A stretch of DNA of 64,000 nucleotides from Enterococcaceae bacterium OF42-14pH9A (GCA_027692465.1 JAQEYU010000002.1:186001-250000), one strand, 5' to 3'. Shown: positions 29,230 to 39,393, counted from the first letter of the stretch. Notes: generated by a model not told the origin, from the letters alone. Made by a program: numbers and translations.

Positions 29230-30448
29230 TTTCGTTTCCTCCATGGTTTGAATAAGGTTTGCTCAGAATTGCTATTGTTTGTTTCAAAATCAGGTTTTCC
29301 TTCTCCAACTCTTGAATTCGTATTGAGAGGTCGGATTCATCCAAGCTTTCTCCTAGATAAATTTCAAGATTTTTTTGAAGCCAGGTTTCAGATTTCTTCG
29401 CAAAGTTATCGATATTTTCGATAGCTTGAGAAAAATCAATCAGTTGAGAAACATTTGGATTAGCTAAGATTTTTTCATCACCATCACCTTCATAAATACG
29501 GCGTGTTTCACCTAACCCAAAAAGCTCCATCAAATTGACAAAGCGATCGGCTCCTCGAGTTTGGTTATAAAATGAAGAAAAAGGCTTTTTAAAAATGTAA
29601 GAGAAGCATGAGCCATGAAAACTGTCCGTGACAACATAAGTGGCATTCTGGTATGCATAAAGCCAGTTTTCCGGTTTATTTTCTTCAACAATTTGATATT
29701 TTTGATCGAAAAATATTGCTTCTGCTGAATCTCTGTCTTCTGGATTAGCAAGAACATAAATTTTAGACAACGATAATTTTTTTGCAATAGCATCTATAGT
29801 ATGACGCTTTTCTTCATTTGGATCCAAAATGAAAGCTAGCAAATAATCTCCCTCAGTTTTGAAAGAAGCATTCATTGCCAAATCAGCATATTCTTGCGTT
29901 GATAACAGAAATACTGGATCAACAACTTGATCCGCATGAACTTGGAAAACATCTCTTGCAATGTCTACTGCATACTCTTCACGTACAGAGATAGCAGAGA
30001 ATTTTTTTAAATCCTCTGTATGCCGCTCAATAAAATTTGGTGAGAACTTTTGGGTATCACGATTACCAAACGATGTGCCATAAGAGAACCTTGGAAGATC
30101 AGCATTTACAAAATCCAAAAATAGATCATCGTTAACTCGTCCAATCAACGGATTCCACAATTGGTCACTACCTACCATGAAAGATCGACATTTTTCGTTC
30201 AGTGAGCTAGCTTCAGTATAATCGATTTGTTCCGTATAGGTGTACCCAACTCTTCTGGCAAATTCCAACGGATCGATATCTTCACTCCATTTTACCCGCC
30301 AACCATTATATCCGAGATTTTCATGAATCATCAAGACAGAATAGCCGAGCTTTTCAAGGGTTCGATTCAGCGCGTAGTAGGTGAGCATTGACCCGTAATT
30401 CTCACCATACCACCACCCGAGTAATCCAATATCATACTTTTCCTTCAT
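29222..30448 (-). CDS. Polysaccharide pyruvyltransferase (tandem paralogue)
   Basis: A 408-residue pyruvyltransferase highly similar to the N-terminal half of the following fusion: both share GWWYG-NYGSMLTY, NLGYNGWRV or SLGYNGWRV, MVGSDQLWNP-IGRVNDDLFLDF and TDSFHGSCFS. The family transfers enolpyruvate from PEP to sugar hydroxyls to give ketals. The last 40 residues (IRIQELEKENLILKQ) look like a short coiled coil where the paralogue has its MenD-like part. The pair clearly arose by duplication. The ATG has AGGAGA upstream. Confidence 0.88.
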   Translation of the reverse strand: MKEKYDIGLLGWWYGENYGSMLTYYALNRTLEKLGYSVLMIHENLGYNGWRVKWSEDIDPLEFARRVGYTYTEQIDYTEASSLNEKCRSFMVGSDQLWNPLIGRVNDDLFLDFVNADLPRFSYGTSFGNRDTQKFSPNFIERHTEDLKKFSAISVREEYAVDIARDVFQVHADQVVDPVFLLSTQEYADLAMNASFKTEGDYLLAFILDPNEEKRHTIDAIAKKLSLSKIYVLANPEDRDSAEAIFFDQKYQIVEENKPENWLYAYQNATYVVTDSFHGSCFSYIFKKPFSSFYNQTRGADRFVNLMELFGLGETRRIYEGDGDEKILANPNVSQLIDFSQAIENIDNFAKKSETWLQKNLEIYLGESLDESDLSIRIQELEKENLILKQTIAILSKPYSNHGGNENE

Positions 30449-30458
30449 TGTCTATCTC

Positions 30459-31451
30459 CTAACTAAACTTTCTTAATGATGAACGATTCGTCCACCCTTT
30501 TTGAAATTCAGTGAATCTATTTTCCCATTCCTTACGTTCTGAATCTGACAATTTTTTGTCAAATGAATATTCACCAAAAAGAGGTAATTTTATTCCTTTG
30601 GCAATTCCTTCATTAAAACGTAAAATTACGCCTTCACGATCGAACCAGAACACTTCACAATCCATTTGTTTATATTCAAATCGATCATTTGAATAAGGAT
30701 GGATGTCATAAAATAAATTTTGAGTGATTCGATAAATATCTAAAATATAAGTTTCCAGATTATGTTTTATCCTCACCGCAAAACTGTAATTGCCTTTCTG
30801 GGGTACCTCGTTCAATTCCAATTCGCCACTTATAATATATGTTCCCGCAGTCTCCATAATTCTGTAGTTGGAAATAGATATAGTATTTTGCTCTATATCA
30901 CTTACCAACTCCAAGACTGGCACGATATCGTTAGAATCTACACTGAAACGATGTGGGTCAAATTCGATGGTAAACTCAAAGCGGAAATATTTCCTAGATA
31001 CATTAAGTTTAGTCATGGTTCCAATGTACGGTATCCGTATAATATTAGTGTCAATTTCCATCTTAGGACCAACTTGAATAGCCAGTTTCCCACCTAAATT
31101 CAAGAATACATATTGATACAGTGAAGTTTCTAACAATAACCCAAATTCAAAGAAACTCTCCCATAAATGATAGGCTTGTCTATCCGGGCATTCAAAATAC
31201 AGTAACTGATCCCCAGATTTTGCACCAATCAGTAGCTCTTCTCTTTGGTTCAGTTCAATTTGATTCGGCCAAATCCTGATTTTATTCGATTCAATCACAT
31301 ATGAAGTAATCGGCAGCCTGGTAAGCTCATCATTTTGATAATTAAACAACCCCAGATAATCGATTGCTTGGTCAGTATATATCTCGAACTCCAAATACTC
31401 TTCTGTCCTGACCGGTAAATTAATCGGAATCAATTCATATACTTTTTTCAC
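30459..31451 (-). CDS. Unknown beta-rich protein in the decoration block
   Basis: A 330-residue protein I do not recognise. It has no signal peptide or membrane segment, is rich in aromatic and beta-branched residues, and alternates short hydrophobic strands, which suggests stacked beta-sandwich domains (perhaps two or three). The start is GTG with GGAGAA upstream, and the gap to the upstream glycosyltransferase stop is two bases. Tight packing between a glycosyltransferase and a pyruvyltransferase suggests a role as a partner or scaffold in polymer decoration; this is inference only. Confidence 0.7.
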   Translation of the reverse strand: MKKVYELIPINLPVRTEEYLEFEIYTDQAIDYLGLFNYQNDELTRLPITSYVIESNKIRIWPNQIELNQREELLIGAKSGDQLLYFECPDRQAYHLWESFFEFGLLLETSLYQYVFLNLGGKLAIQVGPKMEIDTNIIRIPYIGTMTKLNVSRKYFRFEFTIEFDPHRFSVDSNDIVPVLELVSDIEQNTISISNYRIMETAGTYIISGELELNEVPQKGNYSFAVRIKHNLETYILDIYRITQNLFYDIHPYSNDRFEYKQMDCEVFWFDREGVILRFNEGIAKGIKLPLFGEYSFDKKLSDSERKEWENRFTEFQKGWTNRSSLRKFS

Positions 31452-31453
31452 AA

Positions 31454-34144
31454 CTATTCTCCTTCATACTTGATGAACTTCTTATTAGAAGTAACATAAC
31501 TTCCGTCAGATAACTTCAATCGTGGGTATCCTTTTTCTGAAATACCAAATCCAACGGCAGTAACGGTATCTCCTTTTTTATAGGATCTAGACTGGAATCT
31601 TTTCCCAAAATTTGGTGATCGATATCCTTGCTCTTCTTTACTTAAAATTTGGTATTTCCCGTATTTTAAACAGTAGGCATCTGGCTTAATTTCGGGATTT
31701 AAAAGAGAAGATTTTCCTTTGGATGCAGAAACAAAGCCTTTACCTGATATATTCAAGATATACTCTCCGCTATCAGAAATACCAAATGATCTTACAGTGA
31801 ACATATCTCCTTCAACTAATGGTGAGCTTTCAGCCTCCATAGTAAGATCCTCATCCTTGTAAACCGGTAATTCGGCAGCACCCACAACAAAATTACGTCC
31901 TTTATGATAGAAGCCATCATTCACTTCTTCTCCCGCCTTAAAGAAGTTATCTTTTGCTGCAGAGACGAAGCCGTTTGGAAGACTGAAATACAAGACCTCC
32001 TCATCCTCATTATAAGTAAGTTCGTCCGGTCGGATTAAATCATAAAACTGAACATATTCATTTATTGAGGCAGTCTTTTCAGGAGCTTCCAGGATTGGTA
32101 ATTTTTTCTTTTTAACTTGATAGATTCCATTGTCGATATTATACTTTTCAAAATCAACTTTCAGTGACTTCAATTTCTCTCGATCTGCTTCAATATATTT
32201 CCCATGACCAATCTGGAAATAAAACCTCATATCGACATCGTGTACAACATCCGTGACCGTTATGATTTTTCCCTTTTCCAATAATTGATCGAATGTCTTG
32301 TTTTTTTCCTCATCAAAAGATTTCAAAACGGGAATATCTTCGGTCAACATATAGAGTCCTGTTTTCAAATAATATTTTTCCGACAGTTCCAAAAGGTCAT
32401 CCTCGTCCATGTCACTTGAAATTGAGGTGTAAAATTTCGGATTCGAGCTGATTCTCACATCGTCATCAGTTAATGCAGCGAAACGCCCATCTCCTAAGAA
32501 CGAGCTACCTACGATAGTCACCCATCCCAACTCTTTCACCTTACTATCACCTGTCATATCTTTATCTGTCAGTCTCCCGGCTACTAAAAAGTGTCCTTCA
32601 TTGACTTTTCGTTTTTCCAAAGCGACATTATTGTCGATATTCCTAATCACTGTATCAGCCGCAGTATAACGTTGAATAGAATGAATCAAAATCGGATTGT
32701 CATGGAAACTGTTAGTTCGAATAATGACTTCATAGGCATCATCATCTAAAGTTTGATACAACTCTCTTGAGATGTCCACAGAGTATAGGTTATTCCCTTC
32801 ATTTACAACATCAATAATTTTATTATCCCAAGGATTATGGAGGCTGCGCAATTCACAATAATCAACCGTCTCATTGGTATAGATACTGAACAAAATTCTG
32901 ATGTTTTCCGGAGTGACGATTACGTCTTCCCCTTCAACCCTAGTATTAATCTCAACATTTGGTAATGAAGAATCATCTGGTACATAATAATAATGATCGT
33001 CTATTAAAACCATTTTTTTATCATAGAATGGCAACGAATACCATTCAAAAAACTTCACAATAAAATCAAAATCTCTCTCAATCAAGGCTTTCCAGGTGAT
33101 CTTTCGCGCATCAGTCTTAAAGTAGCTCCCTGGATCAAAAGGAAGTGGTCCGAGATACTTATCAATTTGATCAGCAAAATTTTTAACTTTTTCTTTGCTG
33201 AATCCATATCCTGTATCCCATCTAAGACCAAAGTCTAAGACTAACCATTCCAATCGACGAGCAATAAAGCGTTCCAACGAAGTATCCATTTCGTAATTAT
33301 TCATAAGATAAGAGATGGCTCGCAGCCAAGAGAGCATAAAATTCTCATTTACCGACTTACTAAGACTAGCGTTATCGTCATCACGATTCAAATAGGTAGT
33401 TAGCTCACTTGTTTGCGATATTGTTTTCGAAAATCGTAAAATTTGAATAAAAAACGTAACATCATCTGCTACTCTTTGATCAATGAAGTGTAAATTATGG
33501 TCATATACGATTGAAGCACGCACCATATTCGCTTGAGGCCCCAACCAACTGTAAAAATCATAGGGAAGCTCATTAATCGGTCGATTCGTGCGATTCATCT
33601 CGATATATGAAGGATCACCACGATATAACACACCGTTGATACTTCTCATGATACCGCCGAAAGCAATACCATCTCCAGAAGAATCCAGCAGGTCTGCCAA
33701 GGCTTTTAGTCCATTAGGGGCATACCAGTCATCTGCATCCAAAAACACCAGATATTCTCCTCTGGCATTCAAGAGGCCGACGTTTCTTGGCCCGTGAGCC
33801 CCCCCTGTATTCTTATCCAAGTGATAGATTTCCACATTTGGATACTTCTGCGTATAGGGTTTCACAATATCAAGCGAATTATCTGTAGAACGGTCATCGA
33901 TGAACATTACCTGCAGATTATGGATTCCTAACGTTTGTTCCATCAATGAATCCATCATCCGTTCCAGATACGGTCCATTATTGTAATTCGCAATAATGAC
34001 AGATACTTTTGGATGGTACGTTTGAATTTCAGATGCGTATAATGTAAAACTTGGCAGTTTGCCTTTCCAACTATCATCATCCAGTAAATAATTGTATTCC
34101 TTGTACTCCTGAACTACACTTTTTTCCACAACAAATTCCTCCAT
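31454..34144 (-). CDS. TarS/TarP-like GT2 glycosyltransferase with SH3-like C-terminal repeats
   Basis: An 896-residue protein. Residues about 40-300 are a GT-A domain: SVIIANYNNGPYLERMMDSL, FIDDRSTDNS, KNTGGAHGPRNVG and FLDADDWY, close in style to the wall teichoic acid transferases TarS/TarP. Residues about 300-540 are a linker and beta domain. Residues about 540-896 hold several SH3/DUF5776-like repeats, ending in LKLSDGSYVTSNKKFIKY. The ATG overlaps the stop of tagG (TAATG). It should glycosylate the teichoic acid in the cytoplasm before export. Confidence 0.82.
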   Translation of the reverse strand: MEEFVVEKSVVQEYKEYNYLLDDDSWKGKLPSFTLYASEIQTYHPKVSVIIANYNNGPYLERMMDSLMEQTLGIHNLQVMFIDDRSTDNSLDIVKPYTQKYPNVEIYHLDKNTGGAHGPRNVGLLNARGEYLVFLDADDWYAPNGLKALADLLDSSGDGIAFGGIMRSINGVLYRGDPSYIEMNRTNRPINELPYDFYSWLGPQANMVRASIVYDHNLHFIDQRVADDVTFFIQILRFSKTISQTSELTTYLNRDDDNASLSKSVNENFMLSWLRAISYLMNNYEMDTSLERFIARRLEWLVLDFGLRWDTGYGFSKEKVKNFADQIDKYLGPLPFDPGSYFKTDARKITWKALIERDFDFIVKFFEWYSLPFYDKKMVLIDDHYYYVPDDSSLPNVEINTRVEGEDVIVTPENIRILFSIYTNETVDYCELRSLHNPWDNKIIDVVNEGNNLYSVDISRELYQTLDDDAYEVIIRTNSFHDNPILIHSIQRYTAADTVIRNIDNNVALEKRKVNEGHFLVAGRLTDKDMTGDSKVKELGWVTIVGSSFLGDGRFAALTDDDVRISSNPKFYTSISSDMDEDDLLELSEKYYLKTGLYMLTEDIPVLKSFDEEKNKTFDQLLEKGKIITVTDVVHDVDMRFYFQIGHGKYIEADREKLKSLKVDFEKYNIDNGIYQVKKKKLPILEAPEKTASINEYVQFYDLIRPDELTYNEDEEVLYFSLPNGFVSAAKDNFFKAGEEVNDGFYHKGRNFVVGAAELPVYKDEDLTMEAESSPLVEGDMFTVRSFGISDSGEYILNISGKGFVSASKGKSSLLNPEIKPDAYCLKYGKYQILSKEEQGYRSPNFGKRFQSRSYKKGDTVTAVGFGISEKGYPRLKLSDGSYVTSNKKFIKYEGE

Positions 34145-34953
34145 TATACTAATTCAACAAATTTACTTCTGAATTTCAGATGCAAATGACTCCCTACAAT
34201 CAGAATAATTAATGTTATACCCCAAAAAATCAATCCATACGTATTTTTTTCCCAAAACCACTGCCTAGATGTAAATGTATCTCGAAATCCTTCAATTAAA
34301 TAGTAAATAGGATTCAGTTTCAAAAATTTCACCAATGTAGGTGGCAGATTTCGATTTTGAATATTCCAAATTGGTCCTGAAACATAGAAGGCAAGCCGCA
34401 TCACTGATTGAAAAACAATATAATAATCACGAATCAACGTCGTCATAGTTGCATTAAACAGCCCTACAGCAAATAAAAACACTAGCATTGCCGGAAAATA
34501 ATACAGATACTGTAACCAGTAAAGGGAAGGCTGTATACCATAGTATGTATACACCCCCATCAAAAAGATCATCATCGTAAAATAGGAAGACAGATGCCCT
34601 ACAATACTATTAGAAGGCAAGATACTGACCGGAAACTTCATCCGTGCAACCAAATTAACCTGCTTATAAATACTATTAGAGGCACTCATCAGAGAGCGAT
34701 TGATAAAAAACCACGCAATTATCCCCGTCAACATCCAAGGAAGGTATGGGATGTCAGCTATCTTTCTCCCCCCATTGATTCCGACACCAAAAACCAGGTA
34801 GTAAATTGCCACTTGTATTATCGGATTCAGAACTTGCCACAACAAGCCAAGATAATGACTTTGATAGGTTGCCTTTTCCTCATACCGTGACAGCCTAAGG
34901 ATTGTTCTGAAATTTGATATTTGCTCCTTTAAAATCACTAAAACTTCAGACAA
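34144..34953 (-). CDS. tagG: Teichoic acid ABC exporter, membrane subunit
   Basis: A 269-residue ABC-2 type permease with six helices. RYEEKATYQSHYLGLLWQVLNPIIQ is the cytoplasmic amphipathic entry segment of TagG/Wzm proteins, and the C-terminal LNPIYYLIEGFRD is also characteristic. With TagH it exports lipid-linked wall teichoic acid. It lies 22 bases after tagH and is coupled to the following glycosyltransferase. Confidence 0.93.
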   Translation of the reverse strand: MSEVLVILKEQISNFRTILRLSRYEEKATYQSHYLGLLWQVLNPIIQVAIYYLVFGVGINGGRKIADIPYLPWMLTGIIAWFFINRSLMSASNSIYKQVNLVARMKFPVSILPSNSIVGHLSSYFTMMIFLMGVYTYYGIQPSLYWLQYLYYFPAMLVFLFAVGLFNATMTTLIRDYYIVFQSVMRLAFYVSGPIWNIQNRNLPPTLVKFLKLNPIYYLIEGFRDTFTSRQWFWEKNTYGLIFWGITLIILIVGSHLHLKFRSKFVELV

Positions 34954-34975
34954 ATTTTTTTCTCCTTTCTAAGTC

Positions 34976-36397
34976 TTACTGGCCTGCCAGCCACGGAATA
35001 CTGACTATTTCACCACTTTGTAGCGGATAGTCAATCGTAACTGAATTAGCCTCCGCCAGCTGAGAAGGATCAATTTGATAGGTCGAACCAATTGACTCCC
35101 ATGTATCACCTTCACTGACAGTATACTGATCCACAATATTATAGTTTGGATTGGCTACCAGAATGCTGCCAAGACTAGCAGACTCAGTTGTATCTGCATT
35201 TCCATCAGTTGTCTGGTTAGTTGCACTGTTTGCCTCACTCGTACTAATAATAGTAGATGACGATGTTGATGCAGCAGGATGACTGCTTGAAGAGCCAACC
35301 TCAACGCCCTTATCTGATGTTGAATGCCAGTACTCAATGAATTCCGTAAACTGCGATTTAATAAACGAAAATGGAGATTCCACAATACTACTGAAAGCAT
35401 TCCCGTTAAAACTTACAACACATGCAAATAGCGTGATAATTGTAATTATAACAAGCAAAACTTTCGTATTTGCCTTCATTTTATCGCCTATAGCATTTTT
35501 TTTGGCGGTACCAATAATCTTTTTTGCATGACTTCGAGAAAGGTTATCATCATGAAAAGACTTTTCGATTTCCTTTGACACTAAATCATCTAAAGAGAAA
35601 TCTTTTTGTTTTAGTTTTTGCTCTTTTTGATAGTCATCCTGCTCTTTTTGTGTTAAATGCTTATACCAGGTAATAAATTTTTTATACTCTTGTACAACCA
35701 TTTTTGTTGTACCAAATGAAACCATCTCACCATAATTCATCCATATGCAACGGTCACAAAGCTTGGAAACTTGCCCTAAAGAGTGACTGACAAAAATGAT
35801 TGTCTTCCCCTGTTTCTTAAATTCGTATATTTTATCTACACATCGTTGGTAAAAAGTTTCATCTCCAACTGCTAAAGCTTCGTCGATTATCAAAATGTCC
35901 GGATCTTGATGTACTGCAATCGAAAACCCTAGTCTTGACCGCATACCGCTTGAATAATTTTTTACGGGTTGATTAATAAAATCTCCCAAATCAGCAAAAT
36001 TGATGATATCATCAATTTTTTGGTTAATTTCTTTATTGCTCATTCCACTCATTAAACCTTTTAAACGGATATTTTCCATACCAGTTAGTTGTGTCTTTAG
36101 TCCAGCACCTATCGCAATAATAGATGTTTCTCCATTTATTTCTAGTTCTCCCGACGTAGGTGGGATAATTCCACTCAAAATATTAGAAAGCGTTGATTTA
36201 CCCGAGCCGTTAATCCCGATTAGACCAATGCTTTCACCATCATAAATTTCAAAACTAACACCACGTAACGCCCAAAAAGTCTCTTCATTTTTATTCCCAA
36301 TATGGAAAAGCTGTTTAATTTTATCCGATTTTTTCCGCAACAAATCAAACTCTTTTGTAAGTAGTGTCGCTTTAATTTTTATATTTTTACCCTTCAA
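34976..36397 (-). CDS. tagH: Teichoic acid ABC exporter ATPase with C-terminal membrane and LysM segments
   Basis: A 473-residue TagH. The ATPase has Walker [10 protein letters not shown], signature [10 protein letters not shown], Walker [13 protein letters not shown] and the His-switch FVSHS. After about residue 270 there is a charged linker, a single membrane helix (about 312-332), a Ser/Thr-rich extracellular stretch and a LysM domain (about 423-470: [19 protein letters not shown]). LysM binds peptidoglycan GlcNAc, so the exporter may be tethered near the wall. B. subtilis TagH also has a membrane and extracellular tail, but with a different domain. Confidence 0.92.
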   Translation of the reverse strand: MKGKNIKIKATLLTKEFDLLRKKSDKIKQLFHIGNKNEETFWALRGVSFEIYDGESIGLIGINGSGKSTLSNILSGIIPPTSGELEINGETSIIAIGAGLKTQLTGMENIRLKGLMSGMSNKEINQKIDDIINFADLGDFINQPVKNYSSGMRSRLGFSIAVHQDPDILIIDEALAVGDETFYQRCVDKIYEFKKQGKTIIFVSHSLGQVSKLCDRCIWMNYGEMVSFGTTKMVVQEYKKFITWYKHLTQKEQDDYQKEQKLKQKDFSLDDLVSKEIEKSFHDDNLSRSHAKKIIGTAKKNAIGDKMKANTKVLLVIITIITLFACVVSFNGNAFSSIVESPFSFIKSQFTEFIEYWHSTSDKGVEVGSSSSHPAASTSSSTIISTSEANSATNQTTDGNADTTESASLGSILVANPNYNIVDQYTVSEGDTWESIGSTYQIDPSQLAEANSVTIDYPLQSGEIVSIPWLAGQ

Positions 36398-36419
36398 AAG
36401 AGAAGCTCCTCTCGCAAGC

Positions 36420-37622
36420 CTATTTTTTTAACAATATATCATCAACGATTATTTCAGATGGTTTTTTTTCATATAACGGACAAAATTTCCGGTAAAAGCG
36501 CTGATATCCCTCGTCACCAAAATTATCTTTTCCATTGTTTCTAGACCTATTTATACTAAGCATACTTTCAATCAGTTCCTCTTCGTTAAAAGCTAACGGT
36601 CCCGGCAGTTCACGTGGATCAAAATACAATCCTCTGATTTCTTCTGCATATTTATTTAAATCATACATATAAAAAATCATAGGTCGCTCCGTATAAGCAA
36701 AATCAAACATAGTTGAAGAGTAATCTGTAATCAAACAATGTGCATTCAGAAAAAGTTCACGAATATCAGGAAAATTCGATCCATCGATGACTTTGCTTCC
36801 ATATTTAGAAAAATCAAAGTGTTTACTGATAAGATAGTGTGTCCTCACTATGATTCGGCAATTTGGAATTTTTTTGATAATTTTTTCGAACGGAAAAGCA
36901 TCAGCATAGTTGTATGACCCTTTTTTTAAAAAATCATCATCTCTCCATGTCGGCGTATAAAGGAAAACGACCTCATCTGATCCAGGTGACTCGTAACCTA
37001 AACGTTCCCAAAAATCTATGCGTGTTTTACGGTCATCAACCATGAGCCATTCGTTTCTAGGGTACCCAACTTGCAAAATTTCTCCCGAGTAGCCAAATGC
37101 ACTGCGAAAGATATGAGAACTATACTGATTTGGAGATATCAAAAAGTCCCAACGTGAGGCTTCCTGTAAAAAATCATGACGATATCTTTCGGTATCTGCA
37201 CCCGGCATGTTTACTTCTTTAATATCTAGCCCCAAACGCTTTAATGGTGTTCCGTGCCATGTTTGAAGATAGATCGTTCCCGGAGTTTTCTTCATCCACT
37301 TTGGCATACGGGTATTAAAGACCCAATACTTTGCACGCGGCATGGTAAAAAGCCACCGCAATCCCATTCGATATACAAAAGGGACCTTCGCTTCCAAAAA
37401 CGGTTGTTCAAATCCTCTTTTTACCGCCCAAACACATTGAATATCAGGGTGATTGTCCTTTAAATACTCATATATCGCCCGAGGATTATCGCTATATTGA
37501 CGGCCGTGAAAGCTTTCAAAAAAAAAGAGATTTTTTTTAGGAAACATACCAGCAATTTCAAAAAATATTTCAGTGAGTTTGTGATAAGCCATTTCTAGCA
37601 AATATCTAATTTTTAATTTCAA
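36420..37622 (-). CDS. CDP-glycerol glycerophosphotransferase (TagB/TarB type)
   Basis: A 400-residue single-domain transferase. [13 protein letters not shown] holds the catalytic His, [18 protein letters not shown] and [14 protein letters not shown] are the other family blocks. It has a peripheral N-terminal amphipathic region but no membrane helix. It should add a primer or chain glycerol phosphate to the lipid-linked disaccharide made by TagA. The frame starts at TTG with GGAAG upstream; an ATG ten codons later is possible. TagB primase and TagF polymerase cannot be told apart with certainty. Confidence 0.88.
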   Translation of the reverse strand: MKLKIRYLLEMAYHKLTEIFFEIAGMFPKKNLFFFESFHGRQYSDNPRAIYEYLKDNHPDIQCVWAVKRGFEQPFLEAKVPFVYRMGLRWLFTMPRAKYWVFNTRMPKWMKKTPGTIYLQTWHGTPLKRLGLDIKEVNMPGADTERYRHDFLQEASRWDFLISPNQYSSHIFRSAFGYSGEILQVGYPRNEWLMVDDRKTRIDFWERLGYESPGSDEVVFLYTPTWRDDDFLKKGSYNYADAFPFEKIIKKIPNCRIIVRTHYLISKHFDFSKYGSKVIDGSNFPDIRELFLNAHCLITDYSSTMFDFAYTERPMIFYMYDLNKYAEEIRGLYFDPRELPGPLAFNEEELIESMLSINRSRNNGKDNFGDEGYQRFYRKFCPLYEKKPSEIIVDDILLKK

Positions 37623-37741
37623 ATGAGTTCTTCCGTTCCACTAATTTTTTCACCAACCATAGTTACTCCAGTACTGTGTTAACTTGACCAACTCATAAGG
37701 AATTCGCCCTTTTGTCAGTAGTGATCAAGCGTATTTTCTGG

Positions 37742-37769
37742 TCTATAACGACTTTATCCAGAATTTCAA
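37742..37769 (-). promoter_or_regulatory. Promoter before the TagB-like gene and tagHG
   Basis: On the minus strand a TTGAAA -35 and a TATAGA -10 are separated by 16 bases. Transcription would start about 115 bases before the TagB-like gene. It lies in the 269-base gap between the LCP-like and TagB-like genes, in which no gene and no obvious terminator are seen. Confidence 0.5.
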
Positions 37770-37891
37770 AATGTCATTGCGACATTAGACTAAAAAGTTG
37801 GTGATAAGCAGATTTTAGGAGAAGTTTCTGCCAAAATCACTATATGTGAAACTACGACTGCAGAATTTACGTACTCTTCAAACAATCTCCT

Positions 37892-38545
37892 CTACTCCGT
37901 TTCTCCTAAATTATATCGTAGAATTTTTTTCCCTTTTGTATCTTGGTACGATACAAAAATCTTCATTGCATCAGATAATTTCATATTCGTGTCTACTAAT
38001 TTAGTGAGCTCTTTAAAACGCTTTGCAATATTAACAAGACTTGTTCCCCCAGCTACTCGATTCTTGATTAGCCTTAAAACATGTTCCTGCCGTTCAAACA
38101 CTCCAAATACTCCTGGCGCATCCTCTTGATAGCTTATAAAATGATCAAAACCAATTTGACTCAGTGTCAATTTTCCCTTTTTAAACATAACATCTGGCCC
38201 GCTGCTGTTATGCCAAGTAAAGGTTGTTGGATTTGAGACCAAAACAGTTTCATTCTGACTAAAAAGAAACTCACTTAGGGACTTTTTCTGAACAACGAGA
38301 AAATTATTAACTCTAAAAGGCGAATGATTTTCATTAAAAAAATCGTTCTCAATCATAAACGGCAGCCGCTCAATCTTTCTGCAAAAATCAGTAGTATCGG
38401 CAGCGGCCGTATAGATATCCCCTAATTTATGTTGACCAACCTGTTGTCGCGGGGAAATTCTCAACATCTTTTTTTCTTTATCTTTCAGTGAGAACAGATA
38501 GAAGCAACTATCTTTACCATCCTCCAAAACAAATAACAGATTCAT
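37892..38545 (-). CDS. Degenerate LCP-domain protein without membrane anchor
   Basis: A 217-residue protein whose whole length can be lined up with the LCP core of the neighbour at 40663-41598: NLLFVLEDG with ILLLGID, FYLFSLKDKEKKMLRISPR with VVTVNPKQKKTTIVSIAR, FKKGKLTLSQIGFDHFISY with FKHGLISLTGESALAYSR, and FERQEHVLRLI with GRQERQRNIVI. The paired arginines of the second catalytic block (SRMR) are lost and no signal or membrane helix precedes the domain. Its ATG overlaps the tagA stop (TAATG). It is probably a cytoplasmic, non-catalytic LCP relative with a lipid-phosphate binding or regulatory role. Confidence 0.65.
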   Translation of the reverse strand: MNLLFVLEDGKDSCFYLFSLKDKEKKMLRISPRQQVGQHKLGDIYTAAADTTDFCRKIERLPFMIENDFFNENHSPFRVNNFLVVQKKSLSEFLFSQNETVLVSNPTTFTWHNSSGPDVMFKKGKLTLSQIGFDHFISYQEDAPGVFGVFERQEHVLRLIKNRVAGGTSLVNIAKRFKELTKLVDTNMKLSDAMKIFVSYQDTKGKKILRYNLGETE

Positions 38546-39333
38546 TACCTATTTTCACGCCCCTTATGCATAAGTGTTTCTTTTAAAAGTCGTTCTTCAG
38601 CTTGCTTTTCATGCGTATATTTCCTCATTTGCCAGCTCCTAAGCATATACCGCGGAATCTGACGTAATCGCTCTGGCCGATGATATTTCACCGATCGATA
38701 CAGCCATTCAAGATTCAGTGTAATAAAAATTTTGGGTGCTCGTTTTACGACACCAGCCAACACATCAAACGTGCCACCAACGTCCAGATAAACTTTAGCG
38801 TTTAGTTGATCGAGGGCTTCTTCCAAGAAAAGCTCCTGCTTAGGTGACCCCAGTGCGACAAACAGAAACGTTGGATGCGCCTCATTAATCTTCTTGACTA
38901 CTTGTTTTTGAGAACGTGATGTATACCCATGAATAGCTCCTGCCACAACTAAGTTTGTATATTTTTCAGAAATATTAGCAGCTGCTTTTTTTACCACATC
39001 TTTTTTTGCACCATACAAAAAAATACGATACCCTTGTTCATCCGCAAATTGCAAGCAGTCGTCCATCACATCGATTCCAGTTACACGTTGGCGTATGTTG
39101 CCTCCGAGATATTTCGACATTTTGACGACGCCGACTCCATCCGGAATGCGGTGAGTCGCTCGTTCAATATAGGATTTAACTTTTGGGTATCGTTCAGCTT
39201 GAAGAGAAATTTGCGGATTAACACTGGTTATGACCATTTTTTTATTAGAAGACAAAAACGTCGGCAAATCATCTTTGATAGTCTGCCTAGTCAAATTATC
39301 TACAGGTAATCCACTGATATACTCAGTTTCCAT
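38545..39333 (-). CDS. tagA: N-acetylmannosaminyltransferase (TagA/WecG family)
   Basis: A 262-residue GT26 enzyme. GLPVDNLT opens it, TSVNPQISLQ, RIPDGVGVV and ALGSPKQELFLEE are the family blocks, and a basic C-terminal tail for membrane docking (RSWQMRKYTHEKQ) closes it. It adds ManNAc to undecaprenyl-PP-GlcNAc, the first committed step of wall teichoic acid linkage-unit synthesis. The ATG at 39333 has GGGGGAG five bases upstream; an in-frame start 18 codons earlier has none. Confidence 0.93.
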   Translation of the reverse strand: METEYISGLPVDNLTRQTIKDDLPTFLSSNKKMVITSVNPQISLQAERYPKVKSYIERATHRIPDGVGVVKMSKYLGGNIRQRVTGIDVMDDCLQFADEQGYRIFLYGAKKDVVKKAAANISEKYTNLVVAGAIHGYTSRSQKQVVKKINEAHPTFLFVALGSPKQELFLEEALDQLNAKVYLDVGGTFDVLAGVVKRAPKIFITLNLEWLYRSVKYHRPERLRQIPRYMLRSWQMRKYTHEKQAEERLLKETLMHKGRENR

Positions 39334-39393
39334 ATTTTCTCCCCCTAAAATAAATTCGTCAACCCGCAATTCATTATATGTAATCACCCGTGC

